A stretch of DNA of 64,000 nucleotides from Perkinsus olseni (lineage: Eukaryota; Perkinsozoa; Perkinsida; Perkinsidae): assembly GCA_013115135.1 (NCBI GenBank), contig JABANP010000094.1, positions 84,802-148,801 of the forward strand. The letters are read 5' to 3'. Numbering within the stretch: the first letter of the stretch is position 1; each line of letters starts with the position of its first letter. Shown in pieces: positions 32,223 to 42,607 of this stretch. The notes below the pieces were generated by a model that saw nothing but the letters and a program-made list of their open reading frames with translations, was not told where the DNA came from and ran no database searches. A program made the translations under genes and the position numbers.

Positions 32223-32681
32223 ATGCCTAGATCATCGCCGTTACTAGTCGCTCTTCTCGCTACAGTAGTGGTGCTGGTAAAAGCGCAATTATCCTTCCTT
32301 CTGCCTTGGCGAAACATCTCCTTCGCGCAGTACAGAACACCGCCGTGGGGAAGGCATGACGGGGCAGTTGTCGAGCTGACGTTCAAGTCCGTGCAGGGGA
32401 AAGATCACGTCAAGATGAAAGTCACGGTTCCCACGAGCGAGGTCACGAGCCCAGATATTCTTTTCCGTTTGGACCCTACAACAAAGAGGGTGGAGTTCCT
32501 CAACTTAACAGACGACCAGAAGGCGGAGATGAACTTCTTCCTCGGAGTCTTGAGGGACCTTGGGTTAATCCATGAAGCAGAATTGTCTCAGATCAAGCTT
32601 CGATATCGCCGTACGCCAAACCTGTTCTCAGTATGCCTGGGTGATGGTGAAAAGGTATTCGCCGCGAGGGTTCGACACTAG
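32223..32681 (+). CDS. Small secreted protein, family A, member 1
   Basis: A single-exon gene for 152 residues. The signal peptide is MPRSSPLLVALLATVVVLVK with cleavage near KAQ. The mature protein begins LSFLLPWRNISFAQYRTPPW and contains VEFLNLTDDQKAEMNFFLGV, RDLGLIHEAELSQIKLRY and FSVCLGDGEKVFAAR. The same blocks occur in members at 39652-40137 and 41662-42117, in the same order and spacing, so this is a true family although I cannot name it. No transmembrane segment besides the leader. Likely an exported or surface-associated protein (inference from the leader and family expansion). Confidence 0.8.
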   Translation: MPRSSPLLVALLATVVVLVKAQLSFLLPWRNISFAQYRTPPWGRHDGAVVELTFKSVQGKDHVKMKVTVPTSEVTSPDILFRLDPTTKRVEFLNLTDDQKAEMNFFLGVLRDLGLIHEAELSQIKLRYRRTPNLFSVCLGDGEKVFAARVRH

Positions 32682-32822
32682 TGATTTCTGTTCGCTCTGC
32701 GGTCGTGATCATGATGATGATGATGTAGCATCGTGTGTTGTTTGGTCAGCTGTGGAGTTGGTTGATAGTTCTGAAGCAGCGGGGGATTGCCGAGAAGACT
32801 CCGGAAATCCTAGAGGACAAGG

Positions 32823-32955
32823 TATGTGTGACTTTATGGTCCAACGCCGGAACCGCCCTAGCTGGACCATCACGATGGTTTGTGCGTTAACCCTATACGA
32901 TTTTAGCACATCGATGGTGAGAGTCGAACTGGCCCGGCTCTACCACCGTTTGACT
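32823..32955. repeat. Dispersed repeat copy 4 followed by a tRNA-like fragment
   Basis: GTGTGACTTTATGGTCCAAC then GCCGGAACCGCCC (32823-32872) is a diverged copy of the TTATAGTCCARCGC family. At about 32908-32950 the minus strand reads GTGGTAGAGCCGGGCCAGTT then CGACTCTCACCATCG, an A-box-like and T-arm-like pair without anticodon arm. Confidence 0.4.
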
Positions 32956-34039
32956 ATGAACACACACAAACAGAGTCATTCCAGATGTGAGGAGAGGGTG
33001 AAAGTGCATGTTGAAAAAACAACAGTCTGACATCTTCTGGTCAGTAGAAGAAAGCTTCGGAATCACTCGCCATGGGACTGGAGCGAGCAGCAGGCGGAGG
33101 GATCAGAGTCAATTGGCGCAAACTTTGAATTCCTCGTCCACGTTTCTTTTGATGAGCTCTTCCGCTCGCGTTAGATTGGCTGAGCAACACCATAGTGACG
33201 TATCTGTCCTACTACAGTATACCACATTTTCCGCGAATCTTGCCGGCGCCAAAGGCTAAAGTTACTCCCGCCAACACAGCAATTAAGTCAGCGTTCCTGA
33301 TAAATGCTCGCGGCGCGTGATATGCAACGGCTCCGTGGGACCAGTCTGGTATAGTCTATCATGACAATATACGTAAATTTCTCTCCCTATGGAGAGAACG
33401 CTTCACTCTTGGCTCGATGGACTTGCCCTCAATCAATCCCTTTCAAAGATACATCGGTGCTGTTGATCAGATAACTCGACAGACTCGTTCACAGTGGCTC
33501 GTGAGCTATAGTTACAGCAATAATATCAACACGGGAGCTAGGCTAGCAAGGGAGACAGTCACACGAAGAACAATGGAGCGACACAGTCAATTGTGTGCAG
33601 CATTTCCTCACACGCGCCAGTCTGCCTGAGCCGCTCTTCGGCGTTGGACTTAAAACTCACACGTACGTACAATTTCAACGTTGCGCTGCAGGAAGATTTT
33701 CACCGATTTTCTTACCCAGTGGTCGAGCATACACTCGAATGCAGTGGGGAAACGCGCAGTGAGATCTGCAGTTTTCGGGCACTCTGATGGTTGTATCTTG
33801 CTTCCTTGTTTAAGTAATCGATACACTCCGTGTGTCGAAGGAAAATCCACGGTAGTCCGCCGCAGGAGACAATCGTGTGTATGCGTGCGGGGCGGTGTAC
33901 GTCACCGAGCCGTTCATCGTGAGAGGTCAGCGTCTGGCACGGTAGTGCCGGGTGTCCTGTCGATGTTTTTGACCTACGTCGCTCCGGACACGAGCTCGGT
34001 TTGCAGCTCCCGCCAGGTTGAGTTCACCTTGCTCCGCCG

Positions 34040-34290
34040 CCCTCTCCTCCTTGGGGCTCTCCCTCACCTGCCGTCTCTCACGGCTCTCGGGACTCTCACG
34101 CTCCCATTTGGGCTCTCCCTCACCTGCCGTCTCTCACGGCTCTCGGGACTCTCACGCTCCCCTTTGGCACACTCTGCCTCCCTCCTGGCGTGTTACCTCC
34201 CTCACCTGCAGTCTCTCACGACTCTCGGGACTCTCACGCTCCCATTTGGCACACTCTGCCTCCCTCCTGCCGTGCTACCCGCCTCCCGCC
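34040..34290 (+). repeat. Tandem repeat, CTCTCACGGCTCTCGGGACT units
   Basis: Three units share CCCTCACCTGCCGTCTCTCA and CTCTCGGGACTCTCACGCTC. The first is about 56 bases; the next two are about 85 bases because they add GGCACACTCTGCCTCCCTCC. Frames stay open by chance, giving apparent repeats of LSRLSGLSRSHL. Confidence 0.85.
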
Positions 34291-34359
34291 AGTGGCTGAG
34301 CCACTGTGGCTCCCATGCACGCACCCGTGCAGCACTTTACCCCCGGGTTACCACTTGAC

Positions 34360-34706
34360 TCAACACACAGGCGTTACGAAACTGTGCTTGTCTCCACTTC
34401 CTGGGGCCCACGTGCGCTCCTCTTCCCCCCGGGGGGACCCCGCGGGTTCTCTCCTTCTCTAGGCGTCATGGATGTACGACCGCCGGGGACCCCGGCGGGG
34501 TACACACGCCACTCATTCCCAGTGTGCCTCCCCAGCTTTGCCTCGGGACGGCTTGTCCGCTGGGTTTGCTTCTGAGGCTACTCGGGAGAAATGCATCGCG
34601 ATGTGGTTCACGGCAACGTATTCCCACAACCGCCCGACTACGCCGTTCACGTCCGACGAGGCGGCTGACTCCTTCTTCACCTGCCGAGTTGGTGTCGGAC
34701 ACTCTG
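34360..34706 (-). pseudogene. RNase H C-terminal part of a retroelement, copy 1
   Basis: On the minus strand: VKKESAASSDVNGVVGRLWE, then YVAVNHIAMHF and RVASEANPADKPSRGKAG, stop at 34360. The NPADKPSR signature is the end of the RNase H domain in DIRS and related retroelements. A DTNSA motif just upstream, in another frame, fits the D-N-S-A part of the active site region. The catalytic front of RNase H and the reverse transcriptase are not seen. Confidence 0.55.
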
Positions 34707-34845
34707 TTGTCGGGTGCGCTGTAGACTTTCTGCGCCCTTTCTCGTGGAAAGGGCGTCCTAGACAGCTTCTACAACGCGCCGAGCTGGGCCTGCGACTCCC
34801 TTTGCGGCTGAGTCTCGCCTTGCTCCACTGCCTCCGTCACTCCTT

Positions 34846-35200
34846 GCGCCTTGCCCAGGGGTCGTGCCTTGCACACTTCCTCTCCCCCTCGTGCCTTGCC
34901 AGTGGTACGCTGTCATGCTCACGTGCCCCTCTGGCTCCCCTCGTTCTCGTGCGCGCCCCGTGCTCCTCTCCCCGGCGCGTGTCCCCTGGGCCAGGATCCC
35001 TGGCGCCTCCGCCCGTACTCGAGGCTGGGACCGCTCCTTGCGCCTTGCCTAGGGGTCGTGCCTTGCACACTACCCCGCTCCCTCGTGCTTTGCCAGTGGC
35101 CCGCTGTCACGTTCACGCGCCACTCTGACTTCCCTCCCCCTCGTGCACGATCCGTGCTCTCCTCCTCGCTGCTTGTTTCTTGGCGCCTCCGTCTGTACTC
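34846..35200 (+). repeat. Tandem repeat, period about 190 bp
   Basis: Two units begin GGGGTCGTGCCTTGCACACT with minor changes (34858 and 35051), then share CTCGTGC(C/T)TTGCCAGTGG and (C/T)CTTGGCGCCTCCGTCTGTAC-type text. They sit between the two RNase H copies. Confidence 0.7.
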
Positions 35201-35479
35201 GACTCGACTACCTCGAGGCTTGGACCGCCGTCACGGCGGCGCCGTACCTCATGCTACGGGTCTCTGTGACTCGCCAGATCCCAACGTTCCCAGTGTTGTG
35301 CCAACACTCTCTGCGCGTTGTGGGAACTTCCTTGGCGCCGTGTTATAGTCTGTTGTCCAGGAGAACTTCTCCTGCAACTTCCCAGCTGACCACCACCTGT
35401 AGCGACAGGCCCGCCGGTTCAGTGCCTCACGGGTGCACGACTGCTGATGGAACACAACCTTTTTTTCCATCGCCGGCCT

Positions 35480-35660
35480 ACACCCTCACCTCGGGAGGGT
35501 TTGTCAGCCGGGTTCGCTTCCGACTCTACCCGTGCGACAACGTGCCGTTGTGGTCCACCGCGATATCCTCCCTGTGGCCCACAGGCTGTGAGAGCCTCCC
35601 ACAGGCTGTGGGAGTCTTTCACATCTGGCAGACTACGCGGTTCACATCCGCCATAGCAGC
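35480..35660 (-). pseudogene. RNase H C-terminal part of a retroelement, copy 2
   Basis: The minus strand encodes QRHVVARVESEANPADKPSR and MADVNRVVCQM upstream in another frame, matching RVASEANPADKPSR and SDVNGVVGRLW of copy 1. Stops and frame changes show decay. Confidence 0.5.
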
Positions 35661-38600
35661 GGTTGCCGTCGGCTGCGGCGCGCCCGCCGCCGCCTCCCTC
35701 TTCGCCCCGACGTTCCCGGCGGACGCTTCCCGCCTTCCGGACTTGCGGTTCCCGGGTTCCCTCGCTTAGCCTTGAGCGCCTTATCGGCTGCTCGGTTTCT
35801 CGGCGGGGATCCCGACAAGCCGTGGTTCTCTCCTTCCCTGCTTACTCCACTACTACACGTCTGCTTCGGCCTAGTTGCTTCCTGAGGGAAGTTCCCTCTT
35901 AGAGGGACTGCTCCTTCCCGGGGCCCCCAGGCTCGGGGGTTCATAGTACCACCTTAGTACACGCCTCTACGCCTTTCGTGGCACATCCTTCCTCTCTTGC
36001 GGTCTTGGGTTCCCCTTCGAGGGGGCATCGGCCGCATTAGCTCCGCTTGTTACTCTACTCACGTACACCTTCAGCGGCTTTGCCGCTATCTTGTCCCCGA
36101 CCCCTCCCAGTGGGCTAGTGGGTGGCACCCTCTATCCGATTCGTGGCTACTAGCTGGCCTGCTCCTCGGCTCCCCTTCGCCGTTACCGCTTCTGCGTCGC
36201 GATGAGTCTGCTTCCTTACCCTGCGGGGATCAGTACCTACCATCGTCCAGCTCGTACGCCATAATCTGGCTCTCTGTCTTGCATTTCTTCTGCTCTGGGA
36301 CCGCCCAAGTGGTCACGTCACGGGCCTCACGTGGATCTGAGGTTCTCGAGGACCTGCCCCCTAGAGGTCTCGAGGCTCCTTTTGTCTTGCTCCTGTGACA
36401 GGCCGCCTCGCTCTCGTCGCGTACTCTTACTTCGGGCGGTCCGCCCGATCGACACCAAGGTGGATCCGGGATCGACACTAGGACATCTCCGGATTCACGG
36501 TTCCGAGTCACGTCACGACGACCCGTGCACTGTACACCCTCCGCGCCTGGCAAACATTACCCTAGTAGGGTTACCCTACCCTTCTGCCGCATTGGCTGCA
36601 CCGGCACATATCCGGCACTGCCCGGTCTGCTTTCCCGCTATCTTCGTGCGGACCAAGGGTTGACCGGGCTCTGTTTCCTCAAGTCTCTTGGGTTCGTCCT
36701 TCGCGCAGTTCGCATGGACCTTGGGTTTGCAGATTTGCAAGTCCACGCTGTGCCTACCCCAGAGTTGGTCCCTGTGTGTTCCGCAGTGTGGACAGCGCAG
36801 GTTTCCGCGATGGGCTGTTCGCTCGCTTCGAGTACCTGCGGCAGTCACTGCACACCGCGTCGGTCGGACCGACTCGGTCCTTTCCGCGCTACCCCAGTCC
36901 GTTGCCCGGCAGTGGTTCCGGATCGCCTGACGCAATTGGCCCGGCCATGTTGGCCCCACTGCACCTTGCACGGGTCAGGGCTCCCAGCTTAGGGATGACT
37001 CACTGCTCTGCACCATGGCACCTGGGTGGACGGACTTCATCCTGTGCATGATGGCGTCCTGCTCAATGGAAGCTTCCACTGATAGTGTCCTGCTCTTGCA
37101 GACTAGCGGAACGGCTTACTCATTCGCTCTCAGCCTCAGAGCCAGAGGTAGGCTCCCGCTGGGTTCCCGCCCGCCCGCGAGTCGCGAAGGCGGTCGAGGA
37201 GGTGAACTCCTGGAGTAACTCCAGGCTCCGCTGCACTGTTCAGCCACCGCGGCTACTCTGTCGTTTGTAGCGCCTGCGCGGACTGAGTCCGCCGGACTCA
37301 TTCTCTCGTTACGTGACGCTAGTTGCGTCATGAGCTTCGGTGTCGTTATCTCCAGTGGCGACTCGCCACCATTTGTGTGTCCACTTTATACGCGTGATTT
37401 GTGACAACTCCTTTGTCTCATACCACAGACTGTGGTCCACAGCCACCAGCTCTTGTGTCACACAGTTCGTGGAGCTACGTGCCCGTTCACGTCGTTTTGA
37501 GTCGTCTACTTCGCTCATGGTTTTTGTCCTCCACTCTGGTGACGCTTCCCGCGTAGACTCCGTTTCGTGCTCAGTGAGCACTGCTCACCCGACGGTACAG
37601 GGCGGGCAGATTACCGCTTGTGGGTACTGCACTGCCGCTACCCGAGCAGCCACCATTCTGCGGCGCAGGATCTGCGCTGCCGGTGCACCAACCCGGCATG
37701 CAGTTCATCGAGCATCAGGTGTTGCTCGGAGTCCGAGCCTCAGACGTGTCCGGGTTCTGCTTCCTTCTCTCTACAACCTTCCGGCGGCTGGTGTCGCTTC
37801 CCACGGGGAAGTTTCTCCTACCCTCTTCTCCGGCCACTGACTCGTGCTGCTTCGGCAGTAGGCACGGCCTTCACGAGGCCTTCCCGGAGATTCTTCCTCG
37901 GTGGGTGTCGGGGTTGTACTAGCACCTCGCGCATACGGCCTCCCGACCAGCTTCTCCTCGGGGCCCCCGAGTCGGAGGATATCACAGCTGCTGTGCTTGC
38001 TGCACTCAGCGTCTCCGATCTCCTTCTACGTTCGTCTCACCCCACGCGGCGCTACGCTTGGAAGCGTCGCGCATACACCGTATCCACGGCACAGCACTCG
38101 GTAAGCACTCGTTAATCTCGCTAGTCAGGGGCTCCTCATTCCCATCGTGAGCGGAGTCGCTTGCGTGACACCATGCAGCGACCATGCGGTGCTTTGTGCC
38201 GCAGTACTGCCAGGGCACCTCTGCGTTCGCCACTTGACTATGCTACAGTTCCGAAGCGGAACTTCCGCTTCTCGGCGCGACATTTGCATCAACGCGCAAC
38301 CTCACCAGTGACTGACTGGAGCCCCCAGTCAGTGTCTCCTCCAGTCTGGGGGCGACCTTGATCCATCGCATTCCTGTGTATCCAGCAGCTTCGACACAGC
38401 TATGATTCACCTCAGCCTCAGGCGGCGGGGTTGCCCCATTCGGTTAGTTTGGCCGTTAAACCGGCACGAGTCCTGCAACGTAGTGGCCCTACCCTGTAGG
38501 ACCTACAGCAGGTGTGCTTCACCCCGTATGGAACTCGCGACGACGGGATTTCCATCACTCGCAGCATTTTCTGCGCATGCAGTGCTGAACCAGACCACAT

Positions 38601-38693
38601 TATGTTTTTTTAGTCGGAGCCCCGGGGCGTACCACAACGTCTTCACCATCATTTGGTCACGTCCCGTCATGTTCGCCCCCGTTCTATGTGCTT

Positions 38694-39244
38694 TCATGCA
38701 CACGATTGGGCAGCTGAGCTCGGTCTCGACTCGATCGTAACGTTGTTCGCCCGGCAGAAGTGCCTTCTCCCCGGCTGTTCGATTCGCGACACGAGCTCTC
38801 TTCCCATGGGTGGCGCGGCGGCTTCGAGTCCCTTCACCGTTGCTATTAGCATAGGGCTACTCGTGTTGATCTCATACCCCGGCAGCTCATGCGCCTTCTT
38901 CACCCCATCAAGTACGTCTTAGCGGTCCCAGCGTTTCCTATGCTAGTAATCCAGTCCTGCATCTCCTGTAGATTGGCTGGCATCGGTGCCCGCATCCTCT
39001 TGTCGGCTTTAGTCAACTCGACCGTGAACCTGATCCACGACCGCATCCCCACCGCATACGTCTTCGCCGTGGCTGGGCGGATGCTGCGCGCTGCGACCGC
39101 CCACGCATCTTGCTTCAACCGTGCCACATCTCTGTCGCCCTCTCCTTTCCACCGCGGCACCGTGGGTTTAGCCCGCAGTGTTTCTTTTTCTCCCCAGTCT
39201 TGCCATTCTGCCAGTAACCAGCCAAGCGTCGGTGGCTCATTCAT
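38694..39244 (-). pseudogene. Tyrosine recombinase, N-terminal and core-binding part
   Basis: The minus strand reads MNEPPTLGWLLAEWQDWGEK, then RSIRPATAKTYAVGMRSWIR, LQEMQDWITSIGNAGTAKTY and, after one frame slip at about 38902, KKAHELPGYEINTSSPMLIA, TVKGLEAAAPPMGR. The helical core-binding layout (S..T..TY...R.W..F, then YL..V...H...G, then P....V.KG) is that of DIRS, Ngaro and Crypton tyrosine recombinases. The catalytic R-H-R-Y residues are not found in good order downstream (38400-38700), so the copy looks inactive. Confidence 0.55.
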
Positions 39245-39651
39245 CTCAATCTAACCTCAACTGCACAGCAGCCTCTTCTGCCCCCTACTACGATGGGCAT
39301 GGGAAGAGACCTCGTCGTCTCGAATCGATCTCAACGATGGGGGTCGCCTGGTAGGAGTGTCTCCTCCCCGGCTGATCGATTCGCGACTTGAGCTCTTTTC
39401 CCATTGTATGTTACGCAAGGTCGCGGACGAAGAGCCGGGATTTAACCTGCTCATATCATGCACAATTCCACGCTGAGCCGCTCAAGTTGTCATTTCCATT
39501 GCCGAAGTCGAAAATTCTCCGGAATACCGTGGCATAATACGCCTCGCAATCGACTCATTCTCAAGGACATGAGAATGTACCAAAGTGCATGCGGTATTCT
39601 GCGTCGTCTAGCGTCCGCGACGGGCTTGTCTTTTTAGTCATTTCCGTCCAA

Positions 39652-40137
39652 ATGTGGAGATCGTCAGTCACATTCGTGTATGTCTTCGCTGCCGTTGTTG
39701 AGGGCCAACTAAGCTTCCTCTCCCCGAATGAAAGAGTGTACTCGGCGAAGTATAGAACACCAGCAATGGGGACTGGTAATGGCCTTGGAGTAGAATTGCT
39801 ATTCTTTTCCGGGCAGGAGGGCGACAACATGAAAATGCGGGTGCAGCGACCCTACGGGGATCACCATGCATACACACCGAGCCTTCCATTCCACTTCTTC
39901 CCTGCAACGAGGATAATCGACTTCAACAACTTGACTGATTACTCGAAAGCGCGCATGAACACCGGCGCTGTACACAGATCGCTGAGGAGCTTCTTGCAGG
40001 ATTTGACTAACGACGGTCTAATCCCGGAACCGGGCCTGCCTTTGATCAAGGTTCAGTACCACCCCGGGGAAGATCGGTTCTCTATTCGCTTCGGTAGTGG
40101 AGAAACACTATCCGCCTCGAGGGAGCGCCAGAGTTAG
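39652..40137 (+). CDS. Small secreted protein, family A, member 2
   Basis: About 161 residues in one exon. The ATG at 39652 gives a proper signal peptide (MWRSSVTFVYVFAAVVEG); an in-frame ATG at 39589 would add 21 residues ahead of it and is less likely by comparison with the other members. The mature part starts QLSFLSPNERVYSAKYRTPA and contains IIDFNNLTDYSKARMNTGAV, LTNDGLIPEPGLPLIKVQYH and DRFSIRFGSGETLSASRER. Shares a short upstream block with member 3 (AGCCGCTC, AAGTT and CATTTCCAT), which may be a promoter or 5' UTR element. Confidence 0.8.
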   Translation: MWRSSVTFVYVFAAVVEGQLSFLSPNERVYSAKYRTPAMGTGNGLGVELLFFSGQEGDNMKMRVQRPYGDHHAYTPSLPFHFFPATRIIDFNNLTDYSKARMNTGAVHRSLRSFLQDLTNDGLIPEPGLPLIKVQYHPGEDRFSIRFGSGETLSASRERQS

Positions 40138-40376
40138 CGTGCCAGGCAAATCTTTGTGTCCATGTTCAGCTGTGTTGAGCTGTTGTTGATGCCAATAGAG
40201 GAGTCGTGCTCACAGTACCATATCAAATCTCCGAAGGAACGAAGATGATTGCCAGCGTTCCGTGTGAGCTCGAAGCTTGCAAGACGATCGTGCGTCCGTC
40301 GTCTACTACTGTAGAACCTCCGTGTAGGTGTGCAGGCGCACAACTACGGACCCTCAGCTCAGCCTGACGCTGGCGG

Positions 40377-40679
40377 ATGACTTATTCAGTGCCGCTTGAG
40401 GGAGGTAGAATCTCCGAATTCCACCCTTCACTGCTGGAGTTCCCAATGGTTAACGCTCTGCTAGGGAAATCATACCCGGACTCCAGCGAGCCATTAGCCT
40501 CGCAAGTTCCTTATATCCCGACTTGTGTAATACCACTGGTGGCCTCTGTTGGTGATGACTCATCATTGTTAAGCGGAATTCCTCAGCTAGAGGGTTCTCA
40601 GATGCGAAATTTCAAATACGAATGGTTCCATCTGGTGTACGATGACCTGTATATGGCAAGAACGCTTCCTGGCAAGTAG
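40377..40679 (+). CDS. Hypothetical protein, weakly supported
   Basis: A 100-codon open frame (MTYSVPLEGGRISEFHPSLL to DDLYMARTLPGK) between two family A genes. Composition is protein-like and not repeat-derived, but there is no signal peptide, paralog or recognisable domain. It could be an exon of a larger gene or chance. Confidence 0.25.
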   Translation: MTYSVPLEGGRISEFHPSLLEFPMVNALLGKSYPDSSEPLASQVPYIPTCVIPLVASVGDDSSLLSGIPQLEGSQMRNFKYEWFHLVYDDLYMARTLPGK

Positions 40680-41290
40680 CTGGTCATGTTAGCGAGCGTG
40701 TCTGGGCTGTTTCGAAGTGGTGTCTGGTTTCCAGTCCTCGTACTTGCTATGCCAGCATGGTCACCGTCTAGATGGCACGCTCGAGCTGTGCTTTATAGCA
40801 TTATGCTGCTATCGCATTGCTAGCGTCACTTGGTCAACTCACATACTCAACCACCCATCGTCTGATCTATGGTCTCGTTCGCTATGAGCTACATCCGCTC
40901 GTATTGCATTCCAGTACCATATTCTCAACAAAAAAATAGCGTACGAATAATAGTGGACCGACTCCACCGAATTGCCGCAAGTTGCCTGAGAACGCAAGCG
41001 TGGAGGCAAGATGGAGGTCACTCCCTCACGCGCAACAACTTCGCGTCGATCGAGCTCGTCCTGAGCTCCTTTACTGACCCAATGAGTCTCTTGAATTGAA
41101 GATTTCAACTCCACCGTTTATTGGCAACAATCGACAAAGCCGACTACATGCGATGAGAGGCTCATGTTCACCCCAAAGATAATCCCAAAATCAGACCGAC
41201 TCGTCGAACTAGCGCTTGGGAAGGTCATTCTTCGAGCTGGGTAGGTATGCGGATCCTGACTGAGGAACCATAGCTCATCGAAGGGAGGCA

Positions 41291-41390
41291 GTGTGTGAGT
41301 TTATAGTCCAGCGCTTACGGTACCGGCTCAGTTAGACTCGTAGCCGATGTCCACAGTGAGAGACCCTCTGAAGCGTTGAAATGGAGTACA
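41291..41390 (+). repeat. Dispersed repeat, TTATAGTCCARCGC family, copy 5
   Basis: GTGTGAGTTTATAGTCCAGC then GCTTACGGTACCGGCTCAGT, and CGATGTCCACAGTGAGAGAC further on. It is the closest relative of the copy at 29041-29130 over about 90 bases and lies about 270 bases before family A member 3. Confidence 0.7.
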
Positions 41391-41661
41391 ATCAGACAGA
41401 TTCTCAAGAAGCTCTCCTCAGGGCCGCTTACGATTGCAATCAGCGCCTCGACCGTGTAGCTTTAACACGGAAATCTGATTGAGATGATCATTTTCTACGC
41501 TGAAGGGTGGTGGCAGCATCATCTTGCACCCTTGCGAGTTACTGTCGCTACGCGCACATTTCCAACTTCGAGCCGCTCGAAGTTCATTTCCATCACAGAG
41601 CAAGCTTCTTCAAGATGACAGGAAGTACTCGCTTCGCTCAGGACTAGCTGTTTTTGGCTTA

Positions 41662-42117
41662 ATGAGTATCTTATCACTCGTTCTGCTTCTTCTCGCTACT
41701 GCGGCAACAGTGGAAGGGTACCTGGGATTCCTTCTTCCCAGGGAACAGAAATTTTCAGCTTCTTACCAGACCTCAGCGGCTGAAGAGACGGATGACGTGG
41801 ATATAAGGATGCTTTGCCAATCGTCCTTCGACTCTGACATGATCACGATTATGGTGAAAAGTTGGAACCGTCGTCTTGAAGTTGAGACGCCTAGAACCCA
41901 GTTTTATTTCCAACCCAATACAACGCTGGTGGATTTCGTGAATTTGACTGATGATATGAAGTTGAGGTGGAACGACGTTCTTGACCGGTTGATGGCCGTT
42001 GGATTGATCTCAAGACCGAGCATATCTTTGGTCACTGTCGAGTACCATCCAGACCGAGATAGATTCTCAGTTCGATTCGATGAGGGACGTGAACGGGTGG
42101 CCCATAGGCGTCCTTAG
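41662..42117 (+). CDS. Small secreted protein, family A, member 3
   Basis: 151 residues in one exon from the ATG at 41662, chosen because it starts a signal peptide (MSILSLVLLLLATAATVEG). An in-frame ATG at 41524 would bury the leader. The mature protein begins YLGFLLPREQKFSASYQTSA and has TLVDFVNLTDDMKLRWNDVL, DRLMAVGLISRPSISLVTVE and YHPDRDRFSVRFDEGRE. It is the most diverged of the three in the middle third, while the NLTDD and YHPDRDRFSVRF blocks are held. Confidence 0.8.
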   Translation: MSILSLVLLLLATAATVEGYLGFLLPREQKFSASYQTSAAEETDDVDIRMLCQSSFDSDMITIMVKSWNRRLEVETPRTQFYFQPNTTLVDFVNLTDDMKLRWNDVLDRLMAVGLISRPSISLVTVEYHPDRDRFSVRFDEGRERVAHRRP

Positions 42118-42600
42118 AAAAGACTCTAATCGTCTTCACTGAAACTCATCACATGCGTGTGCTGATGATGCTGTATTTGTCTGTGAAGCTTTTTGTGTTC
42201 ATAGTGTTATATCAGAGTATCCAAACCTACTCTGAGCGGGGCCGTCAAAGAAGAGCTTGAAACGACAAGATACTCAGCCTACTGAGCTCACGGTCGCCTA
42301 AAGTTTAGGCGGTGGTAGAAATCGAATTCCTGTTTTGAACTCAAGGTAGCCGTATGCACAGGAGACTGAGCAGACTTTTCCAATTGAAACGACACTCTAC
42401 CTCTTCACGCAGAGACTGTTATCCTTGATTGCTCTCATCTTCAAGCAAGATAAAAGACTTCAGCAGGATGCTTGGCAGGCATGATCGTGAAAGCCGTTAC
42501 TGCCCGATAGCGCTGCTGCTGTTATCATCATAGACACTTTCCACACAAGACAGGTTTATAGACGAACAACAATAGAAGGACTTGACATGGTGATGACCAT
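42118..42600. other. Intergenic stretch, no gene seen
   Basis: Convergent 3' flanks of family A member 3 and the small acidic gene on the minus strand. No repeat family or RNA gene recognised. Confidence 0.4.
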
Positions 42601-42607
42601 GATCAGC

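Larger units (their letters stand above)
33900..39260 (-). mobile_element. Decayed retroelement region (tyrosine recombinase and RNase H remnants)
   Basis: About 5.4 kb rich in C and T on the plus strand, with no host gene seen. The minus strand holds parts of a tyrosine-recombinase retroelement, listed separately: a recombinase N-terminal half at 38694-39244 and RNase H ends at 34360-34706 and 35480-35660. Large internal duplications are present (34040-34290, 34846-35200, and the two RNase H ends). No reverse-transcriptase catalytic box (YxDD) was found by eye on either strand. The mixture resembles a DIRS or Ngaro-like element broken by indels and rearrangement. A cysteine-rich frame at about 36600-36900 (RCPHCGTHRDQLWGRHSVDL) could be part of a gag-like protein. 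Confidence 0.5.

Noticed and set aside
33681..35769. Long plus-strand open frames of 150-225 codons
   Set aside because: They come from C- and T-rich tandem repeats in which stops are rare, and the minus strand holds the retroelement motifs.
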